Shown here piece by piece: positions 1 to 10,439 of a stretch of 48,220 nt of DNA. The notes under the pieces were generated by a model. The model was not told the origin of the DNA and did not search any database. It saw nothing but the letters and a program-made list of their open reading frames with translations. The first letter of the stretch is position 1, and every line of letters begins with the position of its first letter. The position numbers were made by a program, and so were the translations under genes. This DNA is from Chitinophagaceae bacterium (GTDB lineage: Bacteria > Bacteroidota > Bacteroidia > Chitinophagales > Chitinophagaceae): contig JAICZH010000009.1 of NCBI GenBank assembly GCA_025933775.1, forward strand, positions 1-48,220. The letters run 5' to 3'.

Positions 1-183
1 AGCATCTATTATTTGCACCAAAGTATCATACAAGGGATTTGCTGCAAGCACATCATAAGTGGTCATGTTTTTATACCTGTTTACATCTTGTGGTGTTCCA
101 CCGGTTATATAATTTTTTTTGCATGCTGCAAAAACTATTATCACCATTAAAAAAAGAATTGTATTTAATAATATTTTTTTCAT
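1..183 (-). CDS. Fasciclin-like domain lipoprotein, N-terminal part only (3' end outside window)
   Basis: Reverse complement from 183 reads MKKILLNTILFLMVIIVFAACKKNYITGGTPQDVNRYKNMTTYDVLAANPLYDTLVQIIDA: lipobox (AAC) and fasciclin-like start; directly downstream of susD. Confidence 0.65.
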   Translation of the reverse strand, partial: MKKILLNTILFLMVIIVFAACKKNYITGGTPQDVNRYKNMTTYDVLAANPLYDTLVQIIDA

Positions 184-225
184 TTTAATTATTTTAAAAA
201 AATTTATTTTAATCTATTGAATAAT

Positions 226-1806
226 TTATTTATGGGTTGCCCACCATGTATTTTGGGTCAATAAATTATCCTGCGGAAAAAGTGTTCCCATATCAAGCGG
301 CCAGTAATATCCTTTGTTGGCCGGGCTTACCCTGTCGCTTTGATAGCCTACATATTCGAGCCATCCCTGAGTGGGTTCAGTGCGGATAAGATCATAAAAC
401 CACCAGCCTTCACCTATTAATTCCCGACCTCTTTCTATTACCACTTCATCGAGCATGTCGTACTGGTTGGTTGGGTTTTGATATTCTGTAATGCCTGCCC
501 TGTCTTCTGTTTTGGCTAAATCAGTTCTTGCTCCTTCAAGGTCTCCGGTAGAAGCCAATGCTTCTGCATCTAATAAAATAATATCCGACAGGCGGAACAA
601 GACTAAATTGTTATTGATATAAGGATATGATTTGGAGTCAGGCTGCTGATAATTAAAATTGCTGTATTTCAACATCAGGTAGCCCGCAGGGTCGCTGTTT
701 GCAGCCGGTACTGATTTTAAAATGGCTTTATAACGTGCATCATTTGTTGTATCAAAAAATTGATCAACAAAACCACCCGATAAAGAAATCCATGAACTGC
801 TGTTTACATTATCAACTATCGGGCCTTTTAAAAAGGTATTACCAAAAAAATCAAAATTGGCTTCTGCCCAATTAATAGAATTATCGTCGCCCTGTGTGTA
901 TTGTGTTTTAAAATTAGGATCATTAGGATTGTATTGCATTGATAATTCAAATATGCTTTCTGATGAAGATTGCCCTTTCCAAATATTGGTATAAGTATTC
1001 ATTGGCTCAAGAGAATAACCGCCATTATTGATTACTTCCATACATGCATTATGTGCATTAGCATAATCATGCCTCCATGCATACATATGTGCGAGCAATG
1101 CATACACGCTTCCTTTGTTAGCACGAATTGATTGGACAGGATCACCACCAGAAAAATTAAGATAACCGGAAGCTTTTTTTAGATCTGCAATACAACTATC
1201 TAAAACAGTGGCTTCAGGAGTGCGTGCTATTGGTGGAATTTTTCCATAATCAACATCATTATATGTTCTGGTAACATATACCGGATCGCCCCACACACGA
1301 ATCATATAGAAATAAGCATAAGACCGCATGAACAGCGCTTCTCCCAAATATGCTTTCTTTATACTTTCACTCGTAAAAAGTGAAGTTGACATTTGAGGAA
1401 CATTTTGCAAAATCAAATTGCATTGTGCAATCAATTGATAAAAACGAGACCAGTTTTGTAAAGAGGGTTCGAGGTATGGCACATAAGAAAAATTAAAGTT
1501 GCCTCCACTGTAAGGATTATGGGTGCTGATAGGGCTGTAGTTCCACCAATTTGGGTAGGATGCTTCAAATATTCCTGAAGCCAGATCGCCATTGATAAAA
1601 TAAGAACGATCTTTTCTTAAACTGGAACGCAATTGGCCGTACATAGCAAGCGTAGCTTGCTCTACAGACTGTTGCGACGTCCAGAATTCAGCTCCATAAG
1701 TAGATGTAATCGGCGCCTGGTTAATATATTTCTTACATGAAACTCCTGCGAAACAAATAACTATTAGCAGTGATATTATTTTAATTAAAGAATATTGCTT
1801 GTTCAT
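226..1806 (-). CDS. RagB/SusD family nutrient uptake outer membrane lipoprotein
   Basis: 526 aa with lipobox (GVSCKK), SusD-like TPR region and C-terminal 'ERGRELIGEGWWFYDLIR' motif; paired with SusC upstream. Confidence 0.95.
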   Translation of the reverse strand: MNKQYSLIKIISLLIVICFAGVSCKKYINQAPITSTYGAEFWTSQQSVEQATLAMYGQLRSSLRKDRSYFINGDLASGIFEASYPNWWNYSPISTHNPYSGGNFNFSYVPYLEPSLQNWSRFYQLIAQCNLILQNVPQMSTSLFTSESIKKAYLGEALFMRSYAYFYMIRVWGDPVYVTRTYNDVDYGKIPPIARTPEATVLDSCIADLKKASGYLNFSGGDPVQSIRANKGSVYALLAHMYAWRHDYANAHNACMEVINNGGYSLEPMNTYTNIWKGQSSSESIFELSMQYNPNDPNFKTQYTQGDDNSINWAEANFDFFGNTFLKGPIVDNVNSSSWISLSGGFVDQFFDTTNDARYKAILKSVPAANSDPAGYLMLKYSNFNYQQPDSKSYPYINNNLVLFRLSDIILLDAEALASTGDLEGARTDLAKTEDRAGITEYQNPTNQYDMLDEVVIERGRELIGEGWWFYDLIRTEPTQGWLEYVGYQSDRVSPANKGYYWPLDMGTLFPQDNLLTQNTWWATHK

Positions 1807-1823
1807 TTTGTTTATTTAAAATT

Positions 1824-4800
1824 TTAAAATTGTACATCGGCTCCAAGAGTAATCTCTGTAGGAGTAGGATATAAACCTCCCGTATAAATTCCTAATTCAT
1901 CAACCAATTCAGGATTGGGCATCGTTCCTTTTTTTAAGGTAAGCACATTGTCAACAGTGCCATAAACGCTCAGTCCTTTTATTTTTAATTTTTGAATAAT
2001 TGATTGAGGAAACGCATAACTTAATGAAATGCTTTTTACTTTAAAATAACTTCCATCTTCATTGAACTGACTTGATATTGGAATGTATTGATAATAACTT
2101 GGCCCAAATGGATTGATGGACGGGAAATCAGCTTTATAATTTGGATCCGCTTTTAATTTTTGGGGAGTCCAGTAATTAATACCGCTTAAATCAGGAAGCC
2201 GGTATGAAGCAAAGGAGTTTATGCTGCTTGAATAACCTCCTACAATATTGCTGATCTGCTGTTGAAAAAAAGTATTTACAATAGTTCTTTTCCATGTAAA
2301 TATGCTAAGCACACTCAACGAAAAATTTTTATAAGAAAAATTATTTACCCAGCCGCCGGTGAATTTTGGATTAGGATCGCCGGTAGGAACACGGTCGCCA
2401 TAAGCTGCGCCATTATCTTCATCGGGCCATACATCGCCAATATTATTTACATCTTCCCATTTAGGATCACCGGGAACTACTTTGTGATTACCTTTAAAAT
2501 AAGTAAGGCCAACGCCGGTAATAGGATTAAAAGGTATTTCACTTTGATTATTATATACACCCTGGTATTTTAATTGAAACATTTCATAAATGGGCTGGCC
2601 TACGGCAAATATTCTTGATACGCCATAATAATCATCAATTACAAAAGTGCGGTTGTTATTGGGTAATTTGGCAATGGCATTTTTATTATGCGAAATAGTT
2701 ATCTGCATATCCCATTGCAAAGGACTTTTAGGTGAAAGATTATGCGTACTAAGAGTAATATCCATTCCGCGGTTGCTTACCCAAAGATCATGAGCATTGA
2801 AGTTTACACTTTGAAAGCCTGTATAAAAAGGTAATTGAAAATCGTAATAATCATCTTTCGATAATTTTTCATATACATCAAAAGCGAGCGTTATTCTGTT
2901 GTTGAATAATTGTGCGTCAACTCCAAAATCTTTTTGCTCTGTCTTTGTCCATGTAAGATTATTTTTTGTTAAACCATTAGTGTAGCTTGGTTGTATAGCC
3001 ACGCTGCCATTGTAAGTGCCGGGAATACCGTAAGAATTGTAAGGAGCATAAAAATCGGGCGACTGATTGCCGGAAATGCCGTAGCTGCCACGAAGCTTTA
3101 AAAATGGAATTACATTTTTTATTTTATCCATAAATTTTTCTTCGGATACGATCCAACCTATACCGCCCGCAGGAAAGTATCCCCATTTTGTATTTGTTCC
3201 AAAACGTGAAGATGCATCGGTGCGATAGGAACCGTACAATAAATATTTATTATCAAAATCATATTGACCCTGTCCTATAAATGAAAGTAATCCATCGGCA
3301 GCATAGCTTGAGTGGCCACTCAGGTCTGATTGCGGAATGCCGCTTACCACTTGTATATTATTGGAAGGAACATTATAGCCGGACACTACATTATTGTTTG
3401 AAACATCAGCATTGAATTGCTGTGAGCCTGTTATAGCAAAGTTGTGAACGTGTTTACCGGCTTCAATTTTCTTAATAAAATTTAATGTGTTTGAAATAAA
3501 ATAAGTTGAATAAGTTCCTTTATCTGATTCTGCATACGAAGGTTGTGCATCTGCATCAGGATTCTTTGCAGCTACTTCATCAATATTTGATGGTTGAAAA
3601 TAATCTCTGTTGGTGGATGAAACATTTGCTGCGCCCTGAAAAGTATACTTAAGTGACGGCAATACTTTATAATTTAAAGTAAAGGAAGCATTGTAATAAT
3701 CATTAATATTTTTATTTCTTAATTTGCTGTAAATGCCTGTAAAATTGGAAGAATCAAAACCTGTTAACAGATAAAATGATGATGGTTGACTGGAGCCACT
3801 TACGGGAGTGTTATCATCACTGTTGCCGTAATATTTTCTTCCACGCTGGCGATCATTTTTTGCAAAGGATACAATTAGCTGGCTGTTTAACCTGGAACTT
3901 ATTTTGAAATCAAAATTACCACGCATGCTGTAGCGCTTAAATCCAAAATCTTCAATAATTCCTTTTTCATCATAATAGTTAGCGCTTATTCTGTAGTTTA
4001 CATTTTCGTTGGCTGCAGATACTGTTGCATCCACATTTTGTACCGATCCTGTTCTATAAAATAATCCCTGCCAGTCGGTAGCATTATTAAAATAAGGATT
4101 TAAGCTGTCAGTTAAAATTTGTGGAAGGCTCGCTAATTGACCAGGCATAGCATATTGATTAATGATATTTAATTTTTCTTTTCTTTCTGCAGCGCCCGTT
4201 GCTGTTTGCAAAAGATTGGGCTGTTGAGTAACGCCTCCATACATATTTACCCTGAACTCTGGCTTACCCAAAGCGCCTTTTTTTGTTTTGATATAAACCA
4301 CACCATTAGCCCCTCGTGAGCCCCATGCAGCGGTAGCCGCAGCATCTTTTTGTACATCTACACTTTCAATATCATTAATATTTATTCCTGCCAAATAATT
4401 AGTACCGGTTACATCAAACGCATTAGAAATATCTTCGGGGTTTGTAGGAACGCCATCAATAACATACAACGGGCTACTTAATGCATGAGCCTGCGCTACA
4501 TTGTTGTCACCTATATTAGTATTTACTCTTGTGTTTCCTCTTACAACAATTGTTGGCGCTACACCCGGCTCGCCAGAACCGATCTGTACATTTAATCCTG
4601 CAACACGCCCCTGCAACAATTGATCAACACTTGGCGCTGGAAGATTTTCAATATCCTTTGATAAAACGGTTGAGATAGCCGATGTTGTTTTTCTTTTTGA
4701 TTGAGATTGCACGCCCACAATCACCACATCATTCAATTGATTGGAAGTTTCATTCAATGTTATGGAAACACTGTTTTCATTGGCAGGCACAGTTACCGAT

Positions 4801-5054
4801 TTGGTTTGGTAACCTACAAATGAAATGGCAAGTGTTGTTTTTCCATTGGGAACCGTTAATTCAAATTTACCATCTGCTTTTGTGATGGTATTTTTTTTAA
4901 TGCTCTTTACAGAAATTGTTGCGCCTTCCAAGAGATTGTTCTTTGCATCGCGTACTACGCCGCTAATCGTTCGTTGCTGCGCCATACAGGTTGCTGATAA
5001 AAAAAGGAAAGCCATCATGCAAAAACTGTAATGAAGTAATGTCGCTTTTTTCAT
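1824..5054 (-). CDS. SusC/RagA family TonB-linked outer membrane protein
   Basis: 1076 aa; signal peptide, carboxypeptidase-regulatory-like N-domain (ISGVVRDAKNNLLEGATISVK), plug domain (VDQLLQGRVAGLNV... YVIDGVP), C-terminal beta-barrel. Confidence 0.96.
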   Translation of the reverse strand: MKKATLLHYSFCMMAFLFLSATCMAQQRTISGVVRDAKNNLLEGATISVKSIKKNTITKADGKFELTVPNGKTTLAISFVGYQTKSVTVPANENSVSITLNETSNQLNDVVIVGVQSQSKRKTTSAISTVLSKDIENLPAPSVDQLLQGRVAGLNVQIGSGEPGVAPTIVVRGNTRVNTNIGDNNVAQAHALSSPLYVIDGVPTNPEDISNAFDVTGTNYLAGININDIESVDVQKDAAATAAWGSRGANGVVYIKTKKGALGKPEFRVNMYGGVTQQPNLLQTATGAAERKEKLNIINQYAMPGQLASLPQILTDSLNPYFNNATDWQGLFYRTGSVQNVDATVSAANENVNYRISANYYDEKGIIEDFGFKRYSMRGNFDFKISSRLNSQLIVSFAKNDRQRGRKYYGNSDDNTPVSGSSQPSSFYLLTGFDSSNFTGIYSKLRNKNINDYYNASFTLNYKVLPSLKYTFQGAANVSSTNRDYFQPSNIDEVAAKNPDADAQPSYAESDKGTYSTYFISNTLNFIKKIEAGKHVHNFAITGSQQFNADVSNNNVVSGYNVPSNNIQVVSGIPQSDLSGHSSYAADGLLSFIGQGQYDFDNKYLLYGSYRTDASSRFGTNTKWGYFPAGGIGWIVSEEKFMDKIKNVIPFLKLRGSYGISGNQSPDFYAPYNSYGIPGTYNGSVAIQPSYTNGLTKNNLTWTKTEQKDFGVDAQLFNNRITLAFDVYEKLSKDDYYDFQLPFYTGFQSVNFNAHDLWVSNRGMDITLSTHNLSPKSPLQWDMQITISHNKNAIAKLPNNNRTFVIDDYYGVSRIFAVGQPIYEMFQLKYQGVYNNQSEIPFNPITGVGLTYFKGNHKVVPGDPKWEDVNNIGDVWPDEDNGAAYGDRVPTGDPNPKFTGGWVNNFSYKNFSLSVLSIFTWKRTIVNTFFQQQISNIVGGYSSSINSFASYRLPDLSGINYWTPQKLKADPNYKADFPSINPFGPSYYQYIPISSQFNEDGSYFKVKSISLSYAFPQSIIQKLKIKGLSVYGTVDNVLTLKKGTMPNPELVDELGIYTGGLYPTPTEITLGADVQF

Positions 5055-5263
5055 TTGCTTGTTCGTTTAAAAAAAAAAATTAATAACTGCAAAACCATTT
5101 TTTTTTTTTAATTCATAATTTTTAAGTGAATTAAAATTTCATTTTTTCAGGTAGTGAAACATTCGGGTTGAAATCGTTCTGTTAACAAAATGTTATCACC
5201 AAATTGACATTAATTTTTTTAAAATGATGCATGATGAAAGCTGCCGGAAGCAAAATTTAGTTA

Positions 5264-5344
5264 CGCAAACGATTGAAAAAGCAACGCAAACGATTGCGCT
5301 ATTTTTAAACAATTTTGAGAAGGGAAGTTGTGCAATCGTTTGCT
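5264..5344. promoter_or_regulatory. Cluster of three LacI-family-type operators upstream of susC
   Basis: CGCAAACGATTGaa (5264-5277), CGCAAACGATTGCG (5285-5298), tGCAATCGTTTGCt (5331-5344): near-palindromes with central CG; the first two are 21 bp apart. Confidence 0.7.
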
Positions 5345-5445
5345 CTGGAAATAATAATTGCCACGAACTTGCCCGCGACACCCAGGTGCACGAATAAGAC
5401 GTTTGTAATTTTTATCTTGAATTGTGGATTAAGATGTCTTGGGAG

Positions 5446-5475
5446 ACCTAACAGGTTTTTGGAAACCAGTTAGGT
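5446..5475. terminator. Stem-loop between the APC permease 3' end and the susC promoter region
   Basis: ACCTAACAGGTTT-TTGG-AAACCAGTTAGGT: 13-bp stem with one mismatch, 4-nt loop. Confidence 0.5.
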
Positions 5476-5498
5476 TTAACTAATATTGCTAAAACTGG

Positions 5499-5520
5499 GT
5501 ATATGCGTTACCGTTATAGT
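5499..5520. repeat. Diverged copy A of the dispersed motif (GTATATGCGTTACCGTTATAGT)
   Basis: Matches the core GTATATGCGT(A/T)ACCGTTA. Confidence 0.4.
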
Positions 5521-5526
5521 AACCAA

Positions 5527-7092
5527 TTATATTAATGGCGGCACTTCTTCAGGAACTGCATGTGGACTTGTTCCCGGCGGATATTCATCTGGATGACGCA
5601 CTTTACTATGAAAACGACTGTAACTAAAATAAATAATAAACCCGATGAGCAACCAACCGATAAGCCTTGCCCAGTTGGTCCATCCCAGCCCGAATACCAT
5701 AGCGCCGCATACCAAAATTCCCAGGATAGAAACCAGGCCCACTGCCGGAACCCTGAAACCTCTTTTGATATCAGGATGTTTTTTACGCATGATCCACACA
5801 CCGGCACATACGAGCATAAATGCGAATAAAGTTCCGATGCTTGTCATGTCTCCCACAATATCTTCAGGAATGAATGCAGAAAAAGCTCCCACCAATATTA
5901 AAAATATCCAGTTGGATTTATAAGGTGTTTTAAATTTTGGATGAACTTTTGAAAACACGGGTGGTACTAATCCATCTTTGCTCATAGAATAAAATACTCT
6001 TGACTGGCCCATGAGCATTACCAATATCACAGAGGAAAATCCTAACAAAATGGCTATCGTTACCAGATCGCTTAGCCACTTATACGCTGGAACCCACACT
6101 CCGCCTATCATTGAGCCACTCATGTGCTCGATGGCATATACCACAGACGCTTCTTTTCCCTGCGTTCTGAAATCATGCACGGATGCTACACCCGTCAGCA
6201 CATAAGAAAAAAGAATATAAAGAATGGTACAAATTATTAATGATCCTAAGATACCAATTGGCATATCGCGTTTTGGATTTTTTGTTTCCTGCGCCGCCGT
6301 GGAAACAGCATCAAAACCAATGAAAGCAAAGAACACAACTCCCGCCGCTCCTAATATTCCGAGCAGTCCGCCAAAATGATGCGCTACTCCTTGCGGATCA
6401 ACATAAGTAGAATTTGCAGGAATAAAAGGCGTATGATTTTCGGGCCGGATGTATTCCCATCCAAAACAAATTACCACAATTACAATAGCAACTTTTAAAA
6501 CCACAATGATGGCATTTACCAAAGCCGATTCCTGCATTCCTCTTATCAATAAAAGTGTTAGTATAAAAACAATGCATAAAGCAGGAATATTCATAATGCC
6601 CTGATTGGTTACATGCCCTGCTGCATCATGTAACTTTTCAAACGGAGAATGGCACCATTCATAAGGGACTCGCAATCCAAAAATTTCAAGCAGCTTATTA
6701 AAATACTGGCTCCAGCTTATGGCAACTGTTGCTGCGCCCACGGCATATTCCAAAACCAAATCCCATCCGATGATCCATGCAATAAATTCGCCCATCGTTG
6801 CATAAGAATAAGTGTAAGCGCTTCCTGCAATTGGAATCATTGATGCAAATTCTGCATAACATAAACCGGCAAATGCACAACCGATGGATGCAATTATAAA
6901 ACCAATTACCACCGATGGGCCGGCATTTTGTGCAGCCGCATCAGCGGTTCTTACAAAAAGCCCGGCGCCAATAATTGCGCCTATTCCAAGTGCAACTAAA
7001 TTTCCCGCGCCCAATGTTCTTTTAAGTGTATTGCCGGAATCACTCGCTTCAGCCATTAAAACATTTATTGGCTTGGTTACAAATAAACGCAT
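5527..7092 (-). CDS. APC family amino acid permease
   Basis: 521 aa, polytopic; 'LGAGNLVALGIGAIIGAGLFV' and 'GFDAVSTAAQETKNPKRDMPIGI' typical of the CAT/YfnA-like APC group. Confidence 0.92.
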   Translation of the reverse strand: MRLFVTKPINVLMAEASDSGNTLKRTLGAGNLVALGIGAIIGAGLFVRTADAAAQNAGPSVVIGFIIASIGCAFAGLCYAEFASMIPIAGSAYTYSYATMGEFIAWIIGWDLVLEYAVGAATVAISWSQYFNKLLEIFGLRVPYEWCHSPFEKLHDAAGHVTNQGIMNIPALCIVFILTLLLIRGMQESALVNAIIVVLKVAIVIVVICFGWEYIRPENHTPFIPANSTYVDPQGVAHHFGGLLGILGAAGVVFFAFIGFDAVSTAAQETKNPKRDMPIGILGSLIICTILYILFSYVLTGVASVHDFRTQGKEASVVYAIEHMSGSMIGGVWVPAYKWLSDLVTIAILLGFSSVILVMLMGQSRVFYSMSKDGLVPPVFSKVHPKFKTPYKSNWIFLILVGAFSAFIPEDIVGDMTSIGTLFAFMLVCAGVWIMRKKHPDIKRGFRVPAVGLVSILGILVCGAMVFGLGWTNWARLIGWLLIGFIIYFSYSRFHSKVRHPDEYPPGTSPHAVPEEVPPLI

Positions 7093-7220
7093 GTATTAAA
7101 ATTATTTTGTTTAAAAATATAAAACGGTAAAGTAAACAATTAATTTTTAAAATTGATAAACGCTTATATATTTTTTAAACAGAAGTTAGTACACATTTTA
7201 AATTATATTGCAAAAATTAT

Positions 7221-8474
7221 ATGAATAGAATGGCTGCTGCTGCTTCCAATAAAAATAAACTTACCATTTACATCCTCATTGCAATGCTTGCCGGATGTGT
7301 GCTGGGATATATTGTTCATGAAAATGCATCTGAAAGTTTTATTGCATCTTTTGCGGTTGATATGAATTTACTTACTACTATTTTTTTACGTTTGGTTCAA
7401 ATGATTATTGCACCGCTGGTGTTTTCTATTTTAGTGGTGGGTATTGCAAAGCTGGGCGATTTAAAAACTGTCGGGCGAATCGGCGGAAAAGCGTTGCTGT
7501 GGTTTGTTTCAGCATCTTTAGTAAGTCTTTTTATCGGGCTTATTTTAGTTAATTATTTTAAACCAGGCGCATCTATCAATCTTAATTTATCCGATACTGC
7601 TGAAGCAAAAAATTTAATGACAAATACACAGTTTTCTTTAAGCAGTTTTGTAGAACATGTTTTTCCAAAAAGTATTTTTAATGCATTGGCATCAAATGAA
7701 ATTTTACAAATTGTAGTTTTTAGTATTTTCTTTGGCATTGCCGCAACTGCAATTGGCGAGTATGCGTTACCGTTAGTAAAATTATTGGAAAGATTATCGC
7801 ACATCATTTTAAAAATGGTAGATTATGTAATGAACTTTGCGCCGCTTGGGGTATTCGGCGCACTCGCTGCAGTTATTGCTACCAAAGGGCTTGAAGTATT
7901 TACTTTTTATGGCAACTATCTTTTCTTTTTTATAATCGGCATTTTTATTTTGTGGCTTATATTAATTGGAGTTGGATATTTAATTTTAAGAAAAAGAACT
8001 TCACACCTTTTAAAAAGAATTGCACAACCATTATTAGTTGCTTTCGGTACCACCAGCAGTGAAGCGGTTTTTCCTAAATTAACTGAAGAACTGGAACGCT
8101 TTGGATGCCCCGAAAAAATTGTTGCCTTTACGCTTCCGTTAGGTTATAGTTTTAATCTTGATGGAAGCATGATGTATATGACCTTTGCAAGCATTGCCAT
8201 TGCGCAGGCGTATAATATTCACATGGATTTGGGAACACAAATTACTATGCTATTAGTATTAATGCTTACCAGCAAAGGAATTGCAGGAGTGCCAAGAGCC
8301 TCGCTGGTAGTGGTTTTGGCAACATGCAGTATGTTTCACATCCCACCTGCGGGAATTGCTTTAATATTGCCGATTGATCATTTTTGCGATATGTTTCGCA
8401 CCATGACCAATGTGCTCGGAAATGCTTTGGCAACTTCTGCAGTAAGTAAATGGGAAGGCGAGCTTGCTAATTAA
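7221..8474 (+). CDS. Dicarboxylate/amino acid:cation symporter (DAACS family)
   Basis: 417 aa; 'AFGTTSSEAVFPKL', 'LPLGYSFNLDGSMMYMTFASIAIAQ' and 'DHFCDMFRTMTNVLGNALATSAVSKWEG' are family hallmarks. Confidence 0.95.
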   Translation: MNRMAAAASNKNKLTIYILIAMLAGCVLGYIVHENASESFIASFAVDMNLLTTIFLRLVQMIIAPLVFSILVVGIAKLGDLKTVGRIGGKALLWFVSASLVSLFIGLILVNYFKPGASINLNLSDTAEAKNLMTNTQFSLSSFVEHVFPKSIFNALASNEILQIVVFSIFFGIAATAIGEYALPLVKLLERLSHIILKMVDYVMNFAPLGVFGALAAVIATKGLEVFTFYGNYLFFFIIGIFILWLILIGVGYLILRKRTSHLLKRIAQPLLVAFGTTSSEAVFPKLTEELERFGCPEKIVAFTLPLGYSFNLDGSMMYMTFASIAIAQAYNIHMDLGTQITMLLVLMLTSKGIAGVPRASLVVVLATCSMFHIPPAGIALILPIDHFCDMFRTMTNVLGNALATSAVSKWEGELAN

Positions 8475-8493
8475 ATTTTAAAAAGATATTTCT

Positions 8494-9210
8494 GTGGAAT
8501 TATTATACATTTTAGAAATAAGCATCAGGGATTTATTAAATCCGCAATTCTACATTCAGCATGGCGGCTTGTGGATGATATTATTTATTGTATTTGCAGA
8601 AACAGGTTTGTTTGCTGGTTTCTTTTTACCCGGCGATGCATTACTTTTTGTTACCGGCATTTTTAGTTCTACTACCAAAAATATTCCGGGCATTGTTGCC
8701 TCTGCATTGTTTGAAACTAACAATCAATGGATAGATCTTTTAGTTTTATGGTTCTTGATTTCTATTGCGGGTATTCTCGGAAACTTTGTTGGTTATTGGT
8801 TTGGCAGAAAAAGCGGACCTTTTTTATTTCACAGAAAAGATACTTTTTTCTTTAAGAAAAAATATTTGATACAGGCGCATGAATTTTATGAAAAGAACGG
8901 AGGACAGGCGATTGTGCTGGCCAGGTTTGTTCCTTTTGTAAGAACGTTTGCTCCGATAGTTGCCGGCATTGTTGAAATGGATTGGAAAAAATTTTCATTT
9001 TATAACACAGCAGGAAGCGTGCTGTGGGTAGGCAGTATGTTATTTGCCGGACATTTTTTGCAAACATTTATTCATCATCAGTTTCATTTTGATTTAAAAG
9101 AACACCTTGAAGTGATTGTTGTTGCAATAGTTGCTGTTACAACGATTCCGGTGTTATGGAAATTTTTTGTCCCGAAAAGAAAAACAAAAAATAATAAATC
9201 ATCTGTTTAA
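8494..9210 (+). CDS. DedA family membrane protein (GTG start)
   Basis: 238 aa; 'FAETGLFAGFFLPGDALLFVTG', 'GYWFGRKSGPFLF', 'FVPFVRTFAPIVAGIVEM' DedA motifs. Confidence 0.93.
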   Translation: MELLYILEISIRDLLNPQFYIQHGGLWMILFIVFAETGLFAGFFLPGDALLFVTGIFSSTTKNIPGIVASALFETNNQWIDLLVLWFLISIAGILGNFVGYWFGRKSGPFLFHRKDTFFFKKKYLIQAHEFYEKNGGQAIVLARFVPFVRTFAPIVAGIVEMDWKKFSFYNTAGSVLWVGSMLFAGHFLQTFIHHQFHFDLKEHLEVIVVAIVAVTTIPVLWKFFVPKRKTKNNKSSV

Positions 9211-9215
9211 AATTT

Positions 9216-10436
9216 ATGGATAAAAAACAAGTTTCAATTTTTTCACTTCCTGTAATCGTTGCGGCGCTTGGCTATTTTGTTGATATATACGATTTGCTTT
9301 TATTCAGCATCATTCGCATTCCGTCTTTACGATCATTAGGCTTAAATGATGATCAGATTTCAAAAGACGGTTTACTGATTATTAATGTGCAAATGATTGG
9401 CCTTCTTCTTGGCGGTATTTTGTGGGGAGTGCTTGGCGATAAAAAAGGAAGACTGAAAGTTTTGTATGCATCCATCATTTTATATTCCATCGGAAATATT
9501 GCCAATGGTTTTGTAAACACCGTAAGCATGTATGCATTGGTAAGATTTATTACTGGCGTTGGGTTGGCGGGCGAGTTAGGTGCAGGCGTAACATTGGTTA
9601 CTGAATTATTGCCAAAAGAAAAAAGAGGACTTGGTACAGCTATTATTGCAGGCGTTGGAATTATAGGAGCTGTAGTTGCATTTTTTGTAAAAGAATTATT
9701 TCCGTGGCGTACTTGTTATTTTATCGGCGGCGGCCTGGGGATTGCATTATTGCTGCTTCGCACCAGTGTACTCGAATCGGGAATGTTTACAAGTATTGTA
9801 AAAAGCAAAATTTCAAAAGGAAATTTTTTTATGTTGTTTAATAACAAAAAGCGATTGAAAAAATATATCAGCACTATTTTAATTGGTTTGCCTACATGGT
9901 ATGTAATCGGCATACTTATTACTTTTTCAAAAGAGTTTGGCGCAAGAATGAATGTAAGCGGTGCAATTGATCCCGGCAAAGCAGTGATGTATAGTTACAC
10001 TGCAATTTCAATCAGCAGCTTTATTGCAGGGCTTTTGAGCATGTGGTTGCAAAGCCGCAAAAAAGTTTTATACATTTATTATTTTATTACTGCTGTAGGT
10101 ATATGGTGGTTCTTCAATCTTCATGATTCCACTGCAAGCCGGCTTTATTTAGTAAGCATTATATTGGGCATTGGTAGCGGCTTCTGGACTATTTTTGTTA
10201 CGATGGCCGCAGAACAATTTGGAACCAACCTGCGTGCAACTGTTGCTACAACTGCTCCAAATATGATTCGCGGATCATTAGTGCTTATATCAATATTATT
10301 TACATGGCTGCAAAGCATGACGAGTTATTTTAATTCAGGATGGATAACAGGAATTGTAGTGATGGTTATTGGATTTGCAGCGGTAATTATTGCCGACGAA
10401 ACGTATCATAAAGATTTGGATTATGTGGAAATGTAA
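9216..10436 (+). CDS. MFS transporter
   Basis: 406 aa, 12-TM pattern; 'GVLGDKKGRLKVLYASIILYSIGN' MFS motif A; 5 bp after dedA. Confidence 0.9.
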   Translation: MDKKQVSIFSLPVIVAALGYFVDIYDLLLFSIIRIPSLRSLGLNDDQISKDGLLIINVQMIGLLLGGILWGVLGDKKGRLKVLYASIILYSIGNIANGFVNTVSMYALVRFITGVGLAGELGAGVTLVTELLPKEKRGLGTAIIAGVGIIGAVVAFFVKELFPWRTCYFIGGGLGIALLLLRTSVLESGMFTSIVKSKISKGNFFMLFNNKKRLKKYISTILIGLPTWYVIGILITFSKEFGARMNVSGAIDPGKAVMYSYTAISISSFIAGLLSMWLQSRKKVLYIYYFITAVGIWWFFNLHDSTASRLYLVSIILGIGSGFWTIFVTMAAEQFGTNLRATVATTAPNMIRGSLVLISILFTWLQSMTSYFNSGWITGIVVMVIGFAAVIIADETYHKDLDYVEM

Positions 10437-10439
10437 TTG

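Noticed and set aside
2262-2573. 103-aa plus-strand ORF and other plus-strand ORFs within susC (4682-4885, 4825-5031)
   Set aside because: Antisense to a well-supported SusC gene, with low-complexity composition and no recognisable family.
5196-5381. 61-aa minus ORF upstream of susC
   Set aside because: Overlaps the LacI-type operator cluster and promoter region; composition looks random.
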